A stretch of DNA of 64,000 nucleotides from Ceratodon purpureus. Lineage: Eukaryota; Streptophyta; Bryopsida; Pseudoditrichales; Ditrichaceae. Of the stretch, positions 61,726-64,000 are shown one piece after another. The stretch's first letter is position 1. Every line of letters begins with the position of its first letter. The notes below the pieces were generated by a model, which did not search any database, was not told the DNA's origin, and saw nothing but the letters and a program-made list of their open reading frames with translations. The stretch is from positions 5,872,630 through 5,936,629 of the forward strand of contig CM026430.1 of NCBI GenBank assembly GCA_014871385.1. The letters are read 5' to 3'. The translations under genes and the position numbers were made by a program.

Positions 61726-61742
61726 CCCTGGGCACTAAAGGG
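61726..61742 (-). repeat. Right terminal inverted repeat of the giant piggyBac
   Basis: CCCTGGGCACTAAAGGG, exact reverse complement of 45866-45882, followed by TTAA at 61743-61746. Confidence 0.9.
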
Positions 61743-61746
61743 TTAA

Positions 61747-63322
61747 GAAGTAACTGTGCAAAGGATGTGTGAGTTACTGAGACTTCTGATGCGGAAGTCC
61801 CAGATCTTGACCAAAATATTTATTCCAGTAACTCATTGTGATACTTAAGAGCGTTAAAGAGAAACAAATAACAAACGTCCCATATTAGCTAAAATAACGT
61901 ATTTCAATATCAAATCACTGAAAAACGTTATTTTAGCTAATAACGTCCCCTAAGGTAAAGCACAATATCAACGCACAGGAAAATAAGTTATATACCTTGT
62001 GAACGATTTGGATTGCAGAAATGATGGAGTGTTTAATCAGGAAATCTCGACGGCGAGGAAAATCAACACCGCTATCTGGTTGAAAATCCTGAATATGTGT
62101 GGGCGGTCTCTTGGGGGTGCATCAGGCTGCATTAGCACAGCATCACTCAAGTTGGAGTAGATTTGAGCATATCTGTAAGCAAGATGGGATGAAGATCACT
62201 TCGTTTAAACCAATTGTCATGTGCTTGTGTACGTCATTGGTCTGTGTTGCCCCTTGCCTTGCAGTCACTAGTTTGGTGTGCATTTGTTCTTTTCTGCAAT
62301 TAAATGATTTTTAATTTTGTATAAATGTAAATAAATATTTAGAAAACAAGAAATGAAAAAAAAGGCATATACATGATGAGACCTGCCAAAGACAAGGCAT
62401 AGAAGGTGTTAAGATGTGCACACTACTAAAAATAGTGGTGGATTAATAAACATTTTTACAATTCACAATTCACCAAAGTCAACAAATTGGACAAAAAACT
62501 TGAATTCTCCAAGTTGCATATATGGATTCCATGAATTTAACAAGTGACTGAGAGTTTGTAAGATGGCATTTGCTTAGACCCCGGTCGAAAGTGAGTTTTA
62601 CCTTGAAGCGGCAAAGCTGGGTTCACTATCTGATAGACTGATTCAGCATGACTGCTTGTACATGCTGGTGATCCTCAGAGGAATTTAACACTAATGTAAA
62701 CCATATAATGTTCAATGACTCTATATACATAGGATACTCTTTGTATTAGCTAAAATAACGCATTTCACTGATGTGGCGCAATTTCGGATGCCTCAAAATC
62801 TGAAATCTTACTCCAACTGTCCTAGTTTTCACAATTCTGCCTTGCTAGTGAAATGCTTAGCTTCACCAGCAACACACTAATTCCTGAGTTGATGACAGAA
62901 TCACTAGCTAGTGTATCACATGCGGCTCTCTCATGAACGGTGAAAAATTACCTGCTCAGGAACAGATCCACTACAAGACCATGAAACTACGTCATCGAAT
63001 TCTACGTGAACCATTATCCGGAACCTGCTATCGATGCACTGGCTGCTCTATTGCAACCCCAGAAATCGTGCAAAAATCTGTTCACTCCTGCAAGAAATCT
63101 GCTCACCAAAGAAACCCTGTCAAAGCGTTTGTAATTGGAAGGGAAAAATTGAACACTATATTTACTTATGAATAAGACCATAATTTGGAACATCTACAAT
63201 ATTTAAGATCACAACATTAACTCATAGTGCTTGACACATAACTACATCAGCATGTTCCGATCGACTTTTGAATCACCTTATCAATTGAGGGAGGATGATT
63301 TTGATTTGGAAATTCTTTCGAC
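61747..63322. other. Intergenic region right of the giant piggyBac
   Basis: AT-rich. It holds a 17-bp perfect inverted repeat (separate entry) and a third copy of its arm at 62745-62760. No supportable gene; short plus-strand frames at 62099 and 62933 have no recognisable motif. Confidence 0.5.
61884..61941. repeat. Perfect 17-bp inverted repeat (hairpin)
   Basis: ATTAGCTAAAATAACGT (61884-61900) and its exact reverse complement (61925-61941) are separated by 24 bp. ATTAGCTAAAATAACG recurs at 62745-62760. Possibly ends of a small inverted-repeat element. Confidence 0.85.
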
Positions 63323-64000
63323 TTAGCTGATACGAAGGTAGTGTTGCATGAGATTAACTTCACCATGTGACCCATCATCTGCAATGTGGTCTTCTTGGCC
63401 GGCCAGACTTGTACTTGCTAAGTTCAAAGGGGCCACAACTTGATTGTACGCCGAAGTACTAGCAAAACTCCCCATGATAGTCGCCCCGTGGTGTGTGGAT
63501 AGCATATTATGTTTCTCATGCATCAAGGCCAGCTTCTCTTTTTCTATGGCTAACATCTTCTCTCGATACGTCTGTTCCTCCTCTTGTCGACTTTGTAAAA
63601 CATGCCTAAGTTTATCTTCAATCAGTTTGTTGACAAATGGAGCTATTCTAGAAATGAGGTCGTCGTTAGACATATTCGATACCTCAGCGTCCTCAGATTG
63701 TTGTAGATTGCCTTGAGAAGTACTGCGTAAAGACACGTCCAATACCACATCTTCATGACCTTGGCTACTTTGATCAGTAGTGGCTAAATTGCTGAACTGG
63801 GCTGCTGTTGAAACGATCGTTGAAACCAGCTGGTCTTGAGATGGCCCAGATAATATATAATTGGCATCCGAAGCTTGTCCAAGTTGAATTAAATCGGCTG
63901 AATTGATAGTGATAGTAGTTGAAGGGACTTGAATCGAGGGCGATGGAAGATTTGCATCCACTTCGATGCTTGTGGCCGTTCCCTTGATGCTTGCGGTTCC
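63323..64000 (-). CDS. Trihelix-family-type protein, C-terminal part (5' end beyond window)
   Basis: The frame is open from the right window edge to a stop at 63323, so only the C-terminal part (about 225 residues) is visible; no start codon is needed inside the window. A Ser/Thr/Gln-rich stretch leads to DDLISRIAPFVNKLIEDKL and a charged coiled coil (REKMLAIEKEKLALMHEK). Both match the C-termini of the ORFs at 37994-39616 and 42597-44212, so it is probably a third member of that family, with its trihelix domain expected upstream of the edge. The last part (THHGATIMGSF... to LRIS) is unlike the other two. Confidence 0.7.
   Translation of the reverse strand, partial: GTASIKGTATSIEVDANLPSPSIQVPSTTITINSADLIQLGQASDANYILSGPSQDQLVSTIVSTAAQFSNLATTDQSSQGHEDVVLDVSLRSTSQGNLQQSEDAEVSNMSNDDLISRIAPFVNKLIEDKLRHVLQSRQEEEQTYREKMLAIEKEKLALMHEKHNMLSTHHGATIMGSFASTSAYNQVVAPLNLASTSLAGQEDHIADDGSHGEVNLMQHYLRIS

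Larger units (their letters stand above)
45866..61742. mobile_element. Giant piggyBac-type transposon (15.9 kb) carrying a transposase gene and host-gene cargo
   Basis: The left end CCCTTTAGTGCCCAGGG (45866-45882) and the right end CCCTGGGCACTAAAGGG (61726-61742) are perfect 17-bp inverted repeats. Each is directly flanked by TTAA (45862-45865 and 61743-61746), the invariant piggyBac target duplication. Inside lie, all on the minus strand: a piggyBac transposase gene (53583-60492) about 1.2 kb from the right end, two unassigned exons, an ECA3 fragment joined to an RPB2 fragment, a coiled-coil exon and a two-B3-domain gene. Typical piggyBac elements are only a few kb, so this one is unusually large. 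Alternatively the two ends might belong to separate insertions, but one matched pair around an intact piggyBac transposase argues for a single element. Confidence 0.86.

Overview
The window is nuclear DNA of a land plant. The genes have short GT-AG introns and plant-specific families (trihelix, B3, an LPEAT2-type acyltransferase, an ER-type Ca2+-ATPase, a GH5 glucan exo-glucosidase with a fascin-like insert). They are separated by long AT-rich intergenic DNA full of decayed repeats. A single-exon F-box protein, and an ORF mixing NB-ARC-like, kinase and trihelix pieces, suggest a bryophyte (probably a moss), but I cannot fix the species. I built the gene models by hand from splice sites, reading phase and remembered family sequences; no search was run.

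Layout. 1-2248 (minus): PP2C phosphatase, cut by the left edge. 2249-4600: its upstream region with GC-rich tandem repeats. 4600-16540: AT-rich repeats, including a 2.0-kb segment between two nearly identical 214-bp direct repeats. 17063-18121 (plus): F-box protein. 19104-23204 (minus): complete 14-exon LPEAT2-like gene, convergent with the F-box gene. 24.1-31.5 kb: intergenic, with two short inverted-repeat elements (one a good PIF/Harbinger-type MITE) and several minisatellites. 32011-35920 (plus): GH5 exo-1,3-beta-glucanase, nine exons. 37994-39616 (minus): chimeric NB-ARC/kinase/trihelix ORF. 42597-44212 (plus): trihelix/coiled-coil gene. 63323-64000 (minus): third member of the same C-terminal family, cut by the right edge.

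The outstanding feature is 45866-61742. It starts and ends with the same 17-bp inverted terminal repeat (CCCTTTAGTGCCCAGGG), each end flanked by TTAA, the hallmark of piggyBac transposons. The 15.9-kb interval carries, all on the minus strand: a nine-exon gene of about 1580 aa whose last exon encodes an apparently intact piggyBac transposase (three catalytic Asp and a C-terminal Cys/His finger); a short gene for a two-B3-domain protein; and intron-containing fragments of two housekeeping genes, an ECA3-type Ca2+-ATPase and RPB2 (second-largest subunit of RNA polymerase II), fused at a 7-bp microhomology and broken by nonsense codons. It looks like a giant piggyBac that captured and joined host genes at the DNA level. 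A separate 350-bp piggyBac-like MITE (45512-45861) abuts it and shares the same TTAA.
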